The notes: generated from the letters alone by a model not told the origin. 64,000 bases of DNA from Prochlorococcus marinus str. MIT 9215 (GCF_000018065.1 NC_009840.1:744001-808000), one strand, 5' to 3'; counted from the first letter of the stretch, positions 46,427 to 55,751 are shown. Translations and numbers: made by a program.

Positions 46427-46834
46427 TTTTTAAAAATTATTTCTTTTAATATCAAATTAGGTAGCTTTAAAATGTAGTAGCATCCAAAGAATTATTAAGT
46501 GTTTCATTTTGAATTGGCACACTAATAGTCTTGCTATAAATTAATTAAATGTTTTGACTATGTTTTCTTTAAATTTCTTTTTAGAAAATTTGTGTATTTT
46601 CGTTTGAGAATGCTTTTTTAAAAAGAAATTTTAAATTCAAAAAAGAAAGATAAATGAAACTTAATTCAAAAACCTTAAGCTTAATCCTAAATCTATTATT
46701 TTGTTTGTTTATATTCATTATATAAACTTTTAGTCCATATCAAATAATTTTCAAAAATATTAAAATTAATATTCAATTTTTGTTGACTTTTATTGTTGGT
46801 GCGATAATAATGTCTAAAAATTTAATTTTTAATT
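46427..46834. other. 408-base AT-rich gap; promoter and one doubtful 23-codon frame
   Basis: No convincing gene. A 23-codon frame at 46654-46725 (MKLNSKTLSLILNLLFCLFI) resembles a membrane peptide with AAAGA-type SD, but is too short to defend. The promoter pair for the gene at 46835 lies at 46783-46810. Confidence 0.4.
46783..46810 (+). promoter_or_regulatory. Promoter-like -35/-10 pair
   Basis: TTGACT (46783-46788) and TAATAA (46805-46810) with a 16-base spacer, 24 bases upstream of the GTG start at 46835. Confidence 0.45.
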
Positions 46835-47008
46835 GTGAATCCTCTTTCAGATACTTTTGATGATTTTGTTGATGATCTACTTTCATCCGATGTTAATTTG
46901 TTAAAAGGGGAACTTGATTTTCTTCTAATGCAACATTTATTTAATTCAATAGATTTGAAGATTATAAACAAAACTGTAATCGAAGATAACGAATCATTAG
47001 CTGCTTAA
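46835..47008 (+). CDS. 57-residue acidic hypothetical protein
   Basis: GTG at 46835, TAA at 47006-47008. The product is acidic and helical: begins MNPLSDTFDDFVDDLLSSDV and ends TVIEDNESLAA, no Cys, no membrane segment. A -35/-10 pair lies just upstream. The next tiny gene begins six bases after the stop, so a two-gene unit is likely. No family recognised. Confidence 0.5.
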   Translation: MNPLSDTFDDFVDDLLSSDVNLLKGELDFLLMQHLFNSIDLKIINKTVIEDNESLAA

Positions 47009-47014
47009 TTTTTT

Positions 47015-47128
47015 ATGAAATATTTCTATGAAAAGTTTTGGGTTCCAGTTTTTGGATATATTTTATCCAAATTTGTTTTTTTAATAGAAGGTAAGAAGCC
47101 AGATACTAAAAAAAAAGAGATTAATTAG
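47015..47128 (+). CDS. 37-residue hypothetical protein
   Basis: ATG at 47015, TAG at 47126-47128. Aromatic-rich, amphipathic to hydrophobic N-terminal helix (KYFYEKFWVPVFGYILSKFV) and a basic C-terminus (GKKPDTKKKEIN). Six bases behind the 57-residue gene, in the same frame of transcription. No family recognised; coding status plausible on context only. Confidence 0.42.
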   Translation: MKYFYEKFWVPVFGYILSKFVFLIEGKKPDTKKKEIN

Positions 47129-47259
47129 TTATTAATTTCATAAAGTATTTTTAAATACATAATTTAACTCAAATATTTTGATAACAACAAAAGGTGTACT
47201 TTTTATTTATGAATGTATGCATGGTTGATATATGTAATAATTGCTTTTAGCAAATTAAA

Positions 47260-47439
47260 ATGAATAATAATTATATTTTGAAGCCATATACAGTGCATTA
47301 CCGAGATTTTCAAAATATAAGACTTGAAAATTGTTTTTATGCTTTTGACGCATATGAAGCCAGAACACTAGCAATGGAATTTAATAAGTATATAAATGAA
47401 CATCCCAACAGCATAGATCTTATAAGATGCGAAAAATGA
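47260..47439 (+). CDS. 59-residue hypothetical protein
   Basis: ATG at 47260, TGA at 47437-47439. Sequence like YILKPYTVHYRDFQNIRLEN and CFYAFDAYEARTLAMEFNKY: a strand-turn-helix shape (Phe/Tyr plus AYEARTLAMEF), two Cys, soluble. This DAYEAR-type element is seen in small cyanobacterial/phage proteins of unknown function. Convergent with urtE, whose stop is 34 bases away. Confidence 0.52.
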   Translation: MNNNYILKPYTVHYRDFQNIRLENCFYAFDAYEARTLAMEFNKYINEHPNSIDLIRCEK

Positions 47440-47473
47440 ATAAAATTTTTAGTAATTTAAAATAATATTCATT

Positions 47474-48184
47474 TTAAACACTTAAAAAATTATCAATTAC
47501 TGCTTGACTCAACTCACTTGTATTTCCACTAGCAACAATACCTCCACGTTGCATCGCATAATATCTATTGGCTTGTCTTACAAAATGCAAGTGTTGTTCA
47601 ACTAATAAAACACCAATTCCAGTATCTCTAATTATCTGATTGATCGCATTTTCAATGTCTAAAACTATATTCGGTTGAATACCTTCCGTTGGTTCGTCAA
47701 GTAATAGGAGTTGAGGGTTGCCCAGCAATGCTCTAGCAATAGCTAGCTGCTGTTGTTGTCCTCCACTAAGATCACCCCCTTTCCTTTGTAGAAAATCTTT
47801 TAGGATTGGGAAGAGATCATAAATAAATGGATCTATTTTCCTGTTCTTAGATAATCCACCTGGCAGAGACTCCATACCTAACATTAGATTTTCTTCGACT
47901 GATAGATATGGAATAATTTCTCTCCCTTGAGGAACGTAAGCCATTCCTTTCCTTGCCCTCTGATGAGGTTCTTTTCTATTGATATTTTCACCAAGTAAAT
48001 AAATATCACCTTTTTTTTGTTTTAACAAACCAATAAGTGATTTCAATAAAGTTGTTTTTCCAACTCCATTTCTTCCAATCAAACAAACCATTTCGCCTGA
48101 TTGAACATTTAAATCTACATCTCTAAGAATATGACTTTCTCCGTAATATGTATTTAATGATTTAATTTCCAGTAAATTTTCCAT
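47474..48184 (-). CDS. urtE: Urea ABC transporter ATP-binding protein UrtE
   Basis: Second ATPase of the high-affinity urea transporter (Urt). 236 residues, LivF-like. Walker A CLIGRNGVGKTTLLKSLIG, Q-loop MAYVPQGREIIPYL, signature LSGGQQQQLAIARALL, Walker B LLLDEPTEGIQP (UrtE-type EGIQP), H-loop LVEQHLHFV. Last gene of urtABCDE; two bases after urtD. Urea taken in feeds the adjacent urease cluster. Confidence 0.93.
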   Translation of the reverse strand: MENLLEIKSLNTYYGESHILRDVDLNVQSGEMVCLIGRNGVGKTTLLKSLIGLLKQKKGDIYLLGENINRKEPHQRARKGMAYVPQGREIIPYLSVEENLMLGMESLPGGLSKNRKIDPFIYDLFPILKDFLQRKGGDLSGGQQQQLAIARALLGNPQLLLLDEPTEGIQPNIVLDIENAINQIIRDTGIGVLLVEQHLHFVRQANRYYAMQRGGIVASGNTSELSQAVIDNFLSV

Positions 48185-48186
48185 AA

Positions 48187-48948
48187 CTAATCCTCAGGCC
48201 TGCCTAGATAAACTTCAATAACTTTTTTGTCCTTTTGTATAGTTTCCATTGTCCCCTCACATAAAAGTGTGCCTTGATTTAATACTGAAACATTACTATC
48301 GAGTCTTCTTATAAACTCCATATCATGATCTATTACCACTAAAGTATTTTCTCCTGACAAAGATTTTAATAAATCAGCAGTAAGATCAGTTTCTTCATCA
48401 GTTAAACCAGCAACAGGTTCATCTACTAACATTAAATCTGGCTTTTGTCCTACTAACATAGCTATCTCGAGCCATTGTTTTTGGCCATGTGATAAAGAAC
48501 CAGCTTTTGAATCAACTTTTTGAGCTAAATTAACAATTTTCATAAGACGTTCAATCTCATTAAGCTGCTCATCCTTAATAGTTTTATTTATAAGGGTTAA
48601 GGGACTTTTAGGAGTTGTTACGGATATTTCAAGATTTTCTTTAACAGTTAGATTTTCAAATATTCTTGGACTTTGGAACTTTCTTCCTACTCCAAGTCTC
48701 GCTATTTTATGCTCCTTTCTTCCTAATAAAGATTTCCCTTTAAAAATTACTTCACCTTTTGTTGGCTTAACTTTTCCAGTTATTACATCAAGAAATGTTG
48801 TTTTACCTGCGCCGTTAGGACCTATTACAGCTCTTAATTCTCCTTTCTTTAAATTTAAATTAAGTTTGTTGAGAGCTAAAAAACCCTCGAAACTAACAGT
48901 AATATCTATTAAATTTAGAAGATCTTTATTACTCATTCTTCCCCTCAT
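48187..48948 (-). CDS. urtD: Urea ABC transporter ATP-binding protein UrtD
   Basis: First ATPase of the urea transporter, LivG-like. 253 residues reading from MRGRM at 48948; the alternative Met5 (48936) is an equally good start. Walker A VIGPNGAGKTTFLDVITGK, Q-loop RKFQSPRIFENLTV, signature SLSHGQKQWLEIAML (LSHGQ, UrtD-typical), Walker B LMLVDEPVAGLTDEE, H-loop VVIDHDMEFIRR. Overlaps urtC by up to 20 bases. Confidence 0.93.
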   Translation of the reverse strand: MRGRMSNKDLLNLIDITVSFEGFLALNKLNLNLKKGELRAVIGPNGAGKTTFLDVITGKVKPTKGEVIFKGKSLLGRKEHKIARLGVGRKFQSPRIFENLTVKENLEISVTTPKSPLTLINKTIKDEQLNEIERLMKIVNLAQKVDSKAGSLSHGQKQWLEIAMLVGQKPDLMLVDEPVAGLTDEETDLTADLLKSLSGENTLVVIDHDMEFIRRLDSNVSVLNQGTLLCEGTMETIQKDKKVIEVYLGRPED

Positions 48949-50059
48949 TATTGTTAACTTCTAAGCTTGGATAGGTTTCAATCTTCCTTTTCAAACCAAG
49001 TCTTTGAAGCAGATTCCGAGGACTATCTCCTTGCATCCATCCTAAAACTCCCTCTGGCAGAGAAGTTACAACTAAGATAAATAATCCTCCTTGAATAAAC
49101 ATCCAGCTAGCAGGTAAAGCTTCACTTACTAGACTTTTTGCATAGTTGATGAAAACTGCTCCTAGTATCGCTCCTAATAAAGTTCCTCTACCTCCAACAG
49201 CAACCCATATAACCATTTCTATAGAAAAGGGAACTGTCATAAATTGTGGTGATACTATTCCAGACTGAACAGTATATAAAGCCCCCGAAATTCCAGCGAG
49301 ACCTCCAGCAATAGAAAATATTATCGTCTTGAATATAACTGGGTTGTATCCTGTAAACCTAACTCTTGGTTCATCATCTCGTATTCCTATAAGAATATTC
49401 CCAAATCTTCCTTTAACTAGCCACTTTGCAAAAAACCATGCGGCTATAACTAGTATGGCGGTTATCCAAAAGAATATTCTTTGCATGGACTCAGAACCTA
49501 CCATCTGACCAAATAGTTGTGTTACATCTGTTTTTAAACCGTTTGTTCCATTTATTAGTTTTTGTTGTCCATTAAAGAAGTTAAAGAATACAAGAAGAGA
49601 AGCTTGAGTAAGTATAGAAAAATAAACCCCTTTTATTCTATTCCTGAAAACAAGAAATCCAATTAAACCAGCAACTAATGCTGGAATTATCCAGATAGCG
49701 AAGAAGGTGTAAACAGGCGATCTAAAAGGTTCCCAGAAAAAAGGTAATTTTTCAACACCATATAACGCAAAAAATTCAGGAATATTATTTGGAAATTCAG
49801 AGGAGCTGGTTATTTGCAAATACATTGCTGCACAATATCCACCTAGTGCAAAAAATATACCCTGTCCAAGACTTAGTAAACCTGTATATCCCCAGATAAG
49901 ATCAACACCAAGTGCAACTATGGATAAGGATAAGTATCTACCTAGAAGGTTTAGTCTAAATACAGGCAGTAGAGTTGGTGCTGCAATAACTAAGGCTATT
50001 AATATTATCCAAAAAGATAATATTATTTTTTTATCCAATTTGATTTTACTTAAGTACAT
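48929..50059 (-). CDS. urtC: Urea ABC transporter permease UrtC
   Basis: LivM-like permease. 376 residues with about nine hydrophobic segments. Family pieces: LGVDLIWGYTGLLSLGQGIF (the GLLSLGQG motif), TNGLKTDVTQ, ILIGIRDDEPRVRFTGYNP (EAA-like loop contacting the ATPase), and AVGGRGTLLGAILGAVFINY. Urea path with UrtB in the inner membrane. One-base overlap with urtB stop. Confidence 0.94.
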   Translation of the reverse strand: MYLSKIKLDKKIILSFWIILIALVIAAPTLLPVFRLNLLGRYLSLSIVALGVDLIWGYTGLLSLGQGIFFALGGYCAAMYLQITSSSEFPNNIPEFFALYGVEKLPFFWEPFRSPVYTFFAIWIIPALVAGLIGFLVFRNRIKGVYFSILTQASLLVFFNFFNGQQKLINGTNGLKTDVTQLFGQMVGSESMQRIFFWITAILVIAAWFFAKWLVKGRFGNILIGIRDDEPRVRFTGYNPVIFKTIIFSIAGGLAGISGALYTVQSGIVSPQFMTVPFSIEMVIWVAVGGRGTLLGAILGAVFINYAKSLVSEALPASWMFIQGGLFILVVTSLPEGVLGWMQGDSPRNLLQRLGLKRKIETYPSLEVNNNEGKNE

Positions 50060-51213
50060 TAGTTTTCAACCATCCTTCCTTTTTGAGGAAATAACCCTGT
50101 AGGTTTAAATTGTAAAAATAAAACAATTAGTGCAAATATCATTACTCTTGCCATACTCGTGGTGGCAAAAAAGTTGATTGTGTTTGATAAAGGTAAAGGC
50201 ATATCTGGCCATATCGATAAGAGCCTTCCAGCTCCAATTAAATCAGTCATTATTCCTATTCCAAATGAAGCAAGTACTGTTCCTAATAAATTTCCTACTC
50301 CTCCCAGTACTACAACCATAAAACAACCAACTATATAGTTTCCTCCAACATTTGGTCCTACAGAGCCTAAGAGAGATACTGCTACCCCGGCAACTCCTGC
50401 TAAGCCAGATCCAATTCCAAAAGTAATAATATCCACTTTTTCAGTAGATATACCAAGACAATCACTCATTTGTCGGTTCTGAGTAACCGCTCTTATACGC
50501 ATCCCCCAAGCACTTTGATTAAGAAATAATGTTATCGCTATTACTGAAATTAGAGTAATAACAATTATCATTAATCTTGTTTTAGGAAATGCTGTGCCAA
50601 TAATTTCTACTTGACCTCTCATCCATGAAGGTGCCGTTACATCAACATTCCGAGCGCTTGCTCTACTAAGTTTGCTCACAGAGGATGAGATTAAGCTGCC
50701 TGTCAGGACCCCTGTTAAAGCAGCAAATATCCAAGAACTAAATTCAAAAAATTTAAAATTTATTGATTCTTTTATTTTTGAAGGGAATATTGTTGGTAAG
50801 AATAAACCAATTAACAGACTTATAACCAGACCGGTCCCATAGGCTAAAGGAACACTTCTGACAAATTGTTGAAGAATTAAGCTTACGCCCCATGTTGCAA
50901 GAAGCGTTTCTAGTGGGCTCCCGTAAAGCTTCCTTATTATTGTTTTTTCTAGAAGAATGCCTACTACTCCACTAACAATAAAAGCAAGGAAAATTGAAAC
51001 TATTATGTACGAATTGTAGAAAGATTTTAATATAGGTAATTTGAAAATTAATTGTGTGACGTATGTTGTGTAAGCCCCAAGCATCATAAGTTCTCCATGG
51101 GCAAGATTTATTACACCCATAAGACCAAATACAATTGCCAGACCTAATGCAGCAACAAGCAGTACAGATCCGATTGCAATACCATTAAAAAGACTATCGA
51201 GAAGTAACTCCAA
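50059..51213 (-). CDS. urtB: Urea ABC transporter permease UrtB
   Basis: LivH-like permease. 384 residues. N-terminal GVINLAHGELMMLGAYTTYV, conserved GMRIRAVTQNRQMSDCLGIS (EAA loop), and GIGSGLAGVAGVAVSLLGSV with VLGGVGNLLGTVLASFGIGI. Longer than LivH by an extracytoplasmic insert around residues 150-215. Starts downstream of a 14-bp perfect inverted repeat that may attenuate it relative to urtA. Confidence 0.94.
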   Translation of the reverse strand: MELLLDSLFNGIAIGSVLLVAALGLAIVFGLMGVINLAHGELMMLGAYTTYVTQLIFKLPILKSFYNSYIIVSIFLAFIVSGVVGILLEKTIIRKLYGSPLETLLATWGVSLILQQFVRSVPLAYGTGLVISLLIGLFLPTIFPSKIKESINFKFFEFSSWIFAALTGVLTGSLISSSVSKLSRASARNVDVTAPSWMRGQVEIIGTAFPKTRLMIIVITLISVIAITLFLNQSAWGMRIRAVTQNRQMSDCLGISTEKVDIITFGIGSGLAGVAGVAVSLLGSVGPNVGGNYIVGCFMVVVLGGVGNLLGTVLASFGIGIMTDLIGAGRLLSIWPDMPLPLSNTINFFATTSMARVMIFALIVLFLQFKPTGLFPQKGRMVEN

Positions 51214-51242
51214 TTTAGAAAAAGAAAATATTTGAATTTATA

Positions 51243-51274
51243 AAATAAAAGGAGGTGTTAACCTCCTTTTATTT
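51243..51274 (-). terminator. Hairpin between urtA and urtB (possible attenuator)
   Basis: AAATAAAAGGAGGT (51243-51256) and ACCTCCTTTTATTT (51261-51274) are perfect inverse complements with a four-base loop. On the minus strand it ends in a TTTTATTT tract, terminator-like. Lies 22 bases after the urtA stop and 30 bases before the urtB start, so could let urtA mRNA be more abundant than urtBCDE. Confidence 0.6.
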
Positions 51275-51296
51275 AGAAGTATAGGTTTTAATTAAA

Positions 51297-52574
51297 TTAA
51301 AGCTTATACTTTTCTCCTTTTGAAGGATCTGTCCAATCGCATGCAAATCCTTTTGAACTTGGATGCTTTTGGTTCCATGCTTGAGGAAGAACAACTCCTG
51401 TCTCTTCTAGGATTGTAAATCCACCCTCTGCATTAATTTGTCCAATCCTCACTGTTTGAGATAAGTGGTGATTAGGCATCACTTCAACAGGTCCTTGTGG
51501 GGCATCAAACTTTTGTCCAACAAGAGCTTCCCGTACTGCGTTGTCGTCGAACGTACCAGCATCTTCAACTGCCTGTTTCCATAAATAAACCATGTTATAG
51601 GCTGATTCTTGAGGGTCAGCCACAACACGATCAGCTCCCCATCTTTTCTTGAAACTTGCAGCGAATTTCTTAGATGCAGGAGTATCAATTGACATCATGT
51701 AGTTCCAAGCGCCATAGTGACCTTCAAGGAACTCAGGACCAATTGTACTAATCTCTTCTTCCGCAATTGAATAGTTCATTACGTAGTAGCCACTTGAGGG
51801 TGTGATACCCGCGTCTTGAATCTGTTTAAAGAATGCAACGTTTTGGTCACCATTAAGTGTATTAATGATTATTCCACCTTCAGGAAGCGCCTTTTTGATT
51901 TTTGAGATAATTGGAGCAACTTCCGTATTTCCTAATGGAAGATAATCTTCTCCAACAACTTTACCTCCTAACTGTTTTACCTGAGCTTTTGTGATTGTGT
52001 TGGAAGTTCTTGGGAAAACATAATCAGATCCTACAAGGAAAAAATCTCCACCAGCGGCGGGAGAACGCTTATACATGAAATCTGTCGCAGGTTCTGACTG
52101 TTGGTTTGGTGTGGCTCCTGTATAGAAAATGTTGTTAGAACATTCTTGAGCTTCATATTGAATTGGGTAGTAAAGGAAAGCATCCTTTGATTCGTAGACT
52201 GGTAACATTGCCTTTCTACTTGCAGATGTCCAACCACCAAATACGACAGGAACTCCGTCTTGGTCTATAAGTTTCTTAGATTTTTCAGCAAAAGTAGGCC
52301 AGTCAGATGCACCGTCTTCAACTATGTATTCTATTTTGTAGCTTTTACCGCCAACATTTACACCACCAGCAGCATTTATCTCTTCAATAGCCATTTTTTC
52401 AGTATCAACAAGGGTTGATTCAGAAATTGCCATTGTTCCAGATAACGAATGCAAAATACCAACGGTTACTGTGTCGTCGAAACTTCCGGAGGTTCCACCT
52501 CCACCGCATGAAGTTGCTGTGACCGCAAGTGAGGCAGTAGCTAATCCTGCCAAAATACGCCTTGAAATTCTCAT
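51297..52574 (-). CDS. urtA: Urea ABC transporter substrate-binding protein UrtA
   Basis: Periplasmic urea-binding lipoprotein of the Urt system. 425 residues, type I periplasmic-binding fold (amino-acid/amide family). Signal with lipobox: LAVTATSCGGG, acylated Cys at residue 23. Conserved FGGWTSASRKAMLPVYE, YYPIQYEAQECSNNIFY and KPVQSAF-equivalent QESAYNMVYLWKQAVE. Highest expressed gene of the cluster by inference; preceded by a well-formed NtcA-type promoter. Confidence 0.96.
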   Translation of the reverse strand: MRISRRILAGLATASLAVTATSCGGGGTSGSFDDTVTVGILHSLSGTMAISESTLVDTEKMAIEEINAAGGVNVGGKSYKIEYIVEDGASDWPTFAEKSKKLIDQDGVPVVFGGWTSASRKAMLPVYESKDAFLYYPIQYEAQECSNNIFYTGATPNQQSEPATDFMYKRSPAAGGDFFLVGSDYVFPRTSNTITKAQVKQLGGKVVGEDYLPLGNTEVAPIISKIKKALPEGGIIINTLNGDQNVAFFKQIQDAGITPSSGYYVMNYSIAEEEISTIGPEFLEGHYGAWNYMMSIDTPASKKFAASFKKRWGADRVVADPQESAYNMVYLWKQAVEDAGTFDDNAVREALVGQKFDAPQGPVEVMPNHHLSQTVRIGQINAEGGFTILEETGVVLPQAWNQKHPSSKGFACDWTDPSKGEKYKL

Positions 52575-52621
52575 GAATTAGGATGAATTAGGTAATTGAC
52601 CCTCATTAGGGGATAAAGTAA

Positions 52622-52663
52622 AAGTTATTAACGAGTGAGGATTAGTTTTGTATCTGTCGTAAC
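52622..52663 (-). promoter_or_regulatory. NtcA-activated promoter of urtA
   Basis: Minus strand: GTTACGACAGATAC (plus 52650-52663), a GTN10AC NtcA box with the GTA half reading GTT, then exactly 22 bases, then TAACTT (plus 52622-52627) fitting TAN3T. Spacing matches the canonical NtcA class II layout (GTAN8TAC-N22-24-TAN3T). Confidence 0.75.
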
Positions 52664-52701
52664 TTTTTGTTGAATCCAATATATTATTAATGAATAATTT
52701 T

Positions 52702-53313
52702 CTAGTTTTGATTGTTGGGTAAATGTGATTCTAAAAATTGAGATATTTCTTTAACACCTTTGCCGATACTAAGGTTGGTAAAAAACCAGGGTTTCCCTTT
52801 TCTCATGAATTCAGTATCACTTTTCATAATATTTAAATCTGCACCAACCATATCTGCTAAGTCAATTTTGTTTATTAATAATAAATCTGACCTTGTTATA
52901 CCTGGTCCTCCTTTCCTAGGGATTTTGTCTCCGGCAGATACATCAATTACATATATTGATAAATCTACAAGTTCTGGGCTAAAGCTAGATGCTAAATTAT
53001 CACCTCCACTTTCTACAAAAACAAAATCTAAAGGATTATATTTATTTTCTAAATCTAAAACTGCATTTTTATTTAAGGAACAATCTTCTCTTATCGCTGT
53101 ATGAGGACAACCTCCTGTTTCTACTCCAATTATCCTGCCTTCCTCTAAAACTTTTTTATTTATTAGAAAGTTAGCATCTTCTTTGGTGTAAATATCATTA
53201 GTGACAACTGCTATTTCATAATTTTTTTTCAGGCTTAGGCATAGAGTTTCTAATAATGCAGTTTTTCCTGAACCTACAGGCCCAGCAACTCCTACTCTCA
53301 ATTTGCTACTCAT
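52702..53313 (-). CDS. ureG: Urease accessory GTPase UreG
   Basis: GTPase that energises nickel insertion into urease. 203 residues. P-loop [17 protein letters not shown] (residues 7-23), [17 protein letters not shown] (metal-binding CPH), [13 protein letters not shown] (switch), [10 protein letters not shown] (G4). Last of ureEFG on the minus strand, three bases after ureF, then the urtA promoter. Confidence 0.96.
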   Translation of the reverse strand: MSSKLRVGVAGPVGSGKTALLETLCLSLKKNYEIAVVTNDIYTKEDANFLINKKVLEEGRIIGVETGGCPHTAIREDCSLNKNAVLDLENKYNPLDFVFVESGGDNLASSFSPELVDLSIYVIDVSAGDKIPRKGGPGITRSDLLLINKIDLADMVGADLNIMKSDTEFMRKGKPWFFTNLSIGKGVKEISQFLESHLPNNQN

Positions 53314-53316
53314 AAA

Positions 53317-54015
53317 TTAATTTCTAAAAAGTTTTGTATAAAGTTCATTATGATTTTGTTGTGCCATAGCTAAACCTACATTGCCAAAATAGATGTCATC
53401 AATTTCTTTGTCCATAATTTCTCTAGAAACTTTTGAAATTATTTCTAATAAGTCTCTCTGAATTAATTGTGCTTTTGTTGAACCAATCGGAATAATCCTT
53501 AGTGCTGCACTAAGTTGATTTGCACTCCAGGCATATAAAAAAGTCTCAACCATTTCTAACTTAGTAATTTCAAAGCAATAACAAGACCAACTCCACGCTA
53601 AAGGCCAGGAGTTTTTTTTATTTTTTTTGTATAGATATTCAAATCCAAATTCTTTGTTTAAGTCAAAGAGTGAATTTGCCATTTGAATTTGTTGTGCTCT
53701 CATTTCGACAGAGTCTTTTGATGAGAGGATCCACTTATCCAGACTCAATAGCTTTTGCAAATTATTTTTAAAATTTTTGTCTTCGTTTAACTCATTGAAA
53801 ATATCAAAAAAATCTAGTAATAGTCTTGCATCTAATCTGATTTGGCCAATTTTTAGTTCACTAATGATTAATTCTTTTACCGAATTTGAGTCTTTTAAAT
53901 CTTTAGTATTTAGGTAACTCTCCAATCCCTCCGAATAACAAAATCCGCCAACTGGTAAGTTAGGGCTTATTAATAAATATTTTAATAAGTGACTTTTACT
54001 CATGACTATGGGCAC
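53317..54015 (-). CDS. ureF: Urease accessory protein UreF
   Basis: Helical scaffold that with UreD and UreG forms the nickel-loading complex. 232 residues. Conserved N-terminal YLLISPNLPVGGFCYSEGLE, WSWSCYCFEITKLEM and C-terminal GNVGLAMAQQNHNELYTKLF. Its start overlaps the ureE stop by 20 bases. Standard length. Confidence 0.94.
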   Translation of the reverse strand: MPIVMSKSHLLKYLLISPNLPVGGFCYSEGLESYLNTKDLKDSNSVKELIISELKIGQIRLDARLLLDFFDIFNELNEDKNFKNNLQKLLSLDKWILSSKDSVEMRAQQIQMANSLFDLNKEFGFEYLYKKNKKNSWPLAWSWSCYCFEITKLEMVETFLYAWSANQLSAALRIIPIGSTKAQLIQRDLLEIISKVSREIMDKEIDDIYFGNVGLAMAQQNHNELYTKLFRN

Positions 54016-54445
54016 CTCTTTCCGGAAAAAATTTTTTTTGGATATTTACGATTTCAACATTAAAATTTTTAAGCATATTTTCAATTAAGTAATCACCTTT
54101 TGTTAGAAGAATATCTTTTTCAATTTCTACTTCTACATGCCTATTTCCTAGATGATAAGCAGTTTTAATAAGTTCAAGTTTAGATTTTGAACTTATTTCA
54201 ATAAGGCTTTCTGTTTTGGCAATTATCTCTACATAAAAATTGGAATCATTAGTTGAAAGAATATCTCCGTCATTCAATTTACCTCCTCTAGGTAATTGTA
54301 AAATTATTTCTTGATCACAATCAGTTAATCTTTTACCACGTAAAATTCTTCTTTCATCTGAATTTAAAGTAAGTTTTAAAAATGTACCTAATCGAGGTTT
54401 TTCCTTAATCCAATCAGTTACGACAATTTGTTTATTCATTCTCAT
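53996..54445 (-). CDS. ureE: Urease nickel metallochaperone UreE
   Basis: Delivers nickel to the urease complex. 149 residues. N-terminal peptide-binding domain (VTDWIKEKPRLGTFLKLTLN and IILQLPRGGKLNDGDIL) and C-terminal metal-binding AYHLGNRHVEVEIEKDILLT with conserved GNRHV; C-terminus ends FFPERGAHSHE, a short His tail rather than a long poly-His. First of ureEFG, divergent from ureD with 48 bases between. Confidence 0.92.
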   Translation of the reverse strand: MRMNKQIVVTDWIKEKPRLGTFLKLTLNSDERRILRGKRLTDCDQEIILQLPRGGKLNDGDILSTNDSNFYVEIIAKTESLIEISSKSKLELIKTAYHLGNRHVEVEIEKDILLTKGDYLIENMLKNFNVEIVNIQKKFFPERGAHSHE

Positions 54446-54493
54446 AATTAAAATTTTTAGTTACTTTAATTTAGTAATTAAAGAAAACAATTT

Positions 54494-55396
54494 ATGATTA
54501 AAACTAATTGGGAAGGTAATTGTTTTTTAAATTTTTTCAATAATAAATCTAGCTTAGAAAATGTTGATAAAACAATCTTTAAATCTAAATCAACTTCTCC
54601 TTACAAATTATTAAAGTCTACTCATGATCAGGAGGGCAGATGCATTTTACCTGTTTTGCATACTGCAGGAGGATTGGTTGGAGGCGATTTGCTTGAGTTT
54701 GAGGTAAATCTTGAAAAAAACTCTAAGGTATTATTGACTACTTCTTCTGCTCAAAAAGTATATGGTTCAGTTGGGATATCTAAAGTTAATCCAAAAGGAA
54801 CTTTTTCAAAGCAAAATAATCTCATCAAGATTCTTGATAATTCGCATTTGGAATATCTCCCCCAAGAAACAATTATCTTTGCAAATGGTTTATATGAGCA
54901 AAAGTTTAAAGTTTTTATTTCAGAAACCTCAAGTTTTTTATTTACTGATTTAATAAGACTTGGTAGATCTTCATCCGGAGAATCTATTGAGAGTGGAGTT
55001 TTTAGGTCTAAATTAGAAATTGTTAGAAATAATGATTTATATGATGATTGGGAATATGTTGATCAAATTGAATTATCTAAGGCAAGTTATGTTGCTAAGT
55101 CAGGGATGGATTACATGCCTGTTTTTGGATCCTTAATTTGGATTTGCGAAAAAGATTTTTCCAAGTCAAATATAAATAATCTTGTGGGAAATATAAAAAA
55201 GATTTTCAATGAAACTGAAAATAATTTATCTATTGGAATCCTTGAAAATGGAATCTCTGTAAGATTCCTGGGGAGTTCTTCTCAGGATGCTAGGAAATGT
55301 TTTTTTTGTATTTGGAAACAAATTAGATCTGTTTGTGGATTTTGTGAGCCAAAATATCAAGGTGTATGGCCTTTACAAGATCCTATGAATTATTAA
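54494..55396 (+). CDS. ureD: Urease accessory protein UreD (UreH)
   Basis: Urease maturation factor that binds apo-urease first. 300 residues. Typical pieces: [20 protein letters not shown] ([10 protein letters not shown] motif), [31 protein letters not shown] and [15 protein letters not shown] near the end. First of ureDABC. No NtcA box could be found in the 48-base gap to ureE. Confidence 0.93.
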   Translation: MIKTNWEGNCFLNFFNNKSSLENVDKTIFKSKSTSPYKLLKSTHDQEGRCILPVLHTAGGLVGGDLLEFEVNLEKNSKVLLTTSSAQKVYGSVGISKVNPKGTFSKQNNLIKILDNSHLEYLPQETIIFANGLYEQKFKVFISETSSFLFTDLIRLGRSSSGESIESGVFRSKLEIVRNNDLYDDWEYVDQIELSKASYVAKSGMDYMPVFGSLIWICEKDFSKSNINNLVGNIKKIFNETENNLSIGILENGISVRFLGSSSQDARKCFFCIWKQIRSVCGFCEPKYQGVWPLQDPMNY

Positions 55397-55446
55397 TTAT
55401 GTTCAGAGAGAACCTTTTTTATGAATTTATATATTAATTTTTTATT

Positions 55447-55749
55447 ATGCATCTTTCACCTCAAGAAAAGGATAAATTATTGATTTTTTCTGCTGCGCTC
55501 CTAGCGGAAAGAAGACTCGATCGAGGTCTGAAGCTGAATTATCCTGAAACAATAGCTTTTTTAAGTTTTCAAGTTCTTGAAGGGGCTAGAGATGGGAAAA
55601 GTGTAAGTCAATTAATGTCAGAAGGTACTACTTGGCTTACAAAATCACAAGTTATGGAAGGTATTCCTGAAATGGTGGATGAGGTTCAAATAGAAGCTGT
55701 TTTTCCTGATGGGACTAAATTAGTTACTATTCACAATCCGATTAATTAG
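55447..55749 (+). CDS. ureA: Urease subunit gamma
   Basis: Smallest structural subunit, 100 residues, [20 protein letters not shown] start and [31 protein letters not shown] segments as in all bacterial UreA. Follows ureD by 50 bases and is two bases from ureB. Confidence 0.97.
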   Translation: MHLSPQEKDKLLIFSAALLAERRLDRGLKLNYPETIAFLSFQVLEGARDGKSVSQLMSEGTTWLTKSQVMEGIPEMVDEVQIEAVFPDGTKLVTIHNPIN

Positions 55750-55751
55750 TT

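Noticed and set aside
46654-46725. 23-codon membrane-like frame MKLNSKTLSLILNLLFCLFI
   Set aside because: Has an SD-like AAAGA but is too short and AT-driven to distinguish from chance; noted in the gap description only.
54446-54493. Possible NtcA box in ureE-ureD gap (GTTACTTTAATTTAGTAA)
   Set aside because: Spacing of GTA/TAC halves does not fit GTAN8TAC; nearest match has wrong orientation and N9.
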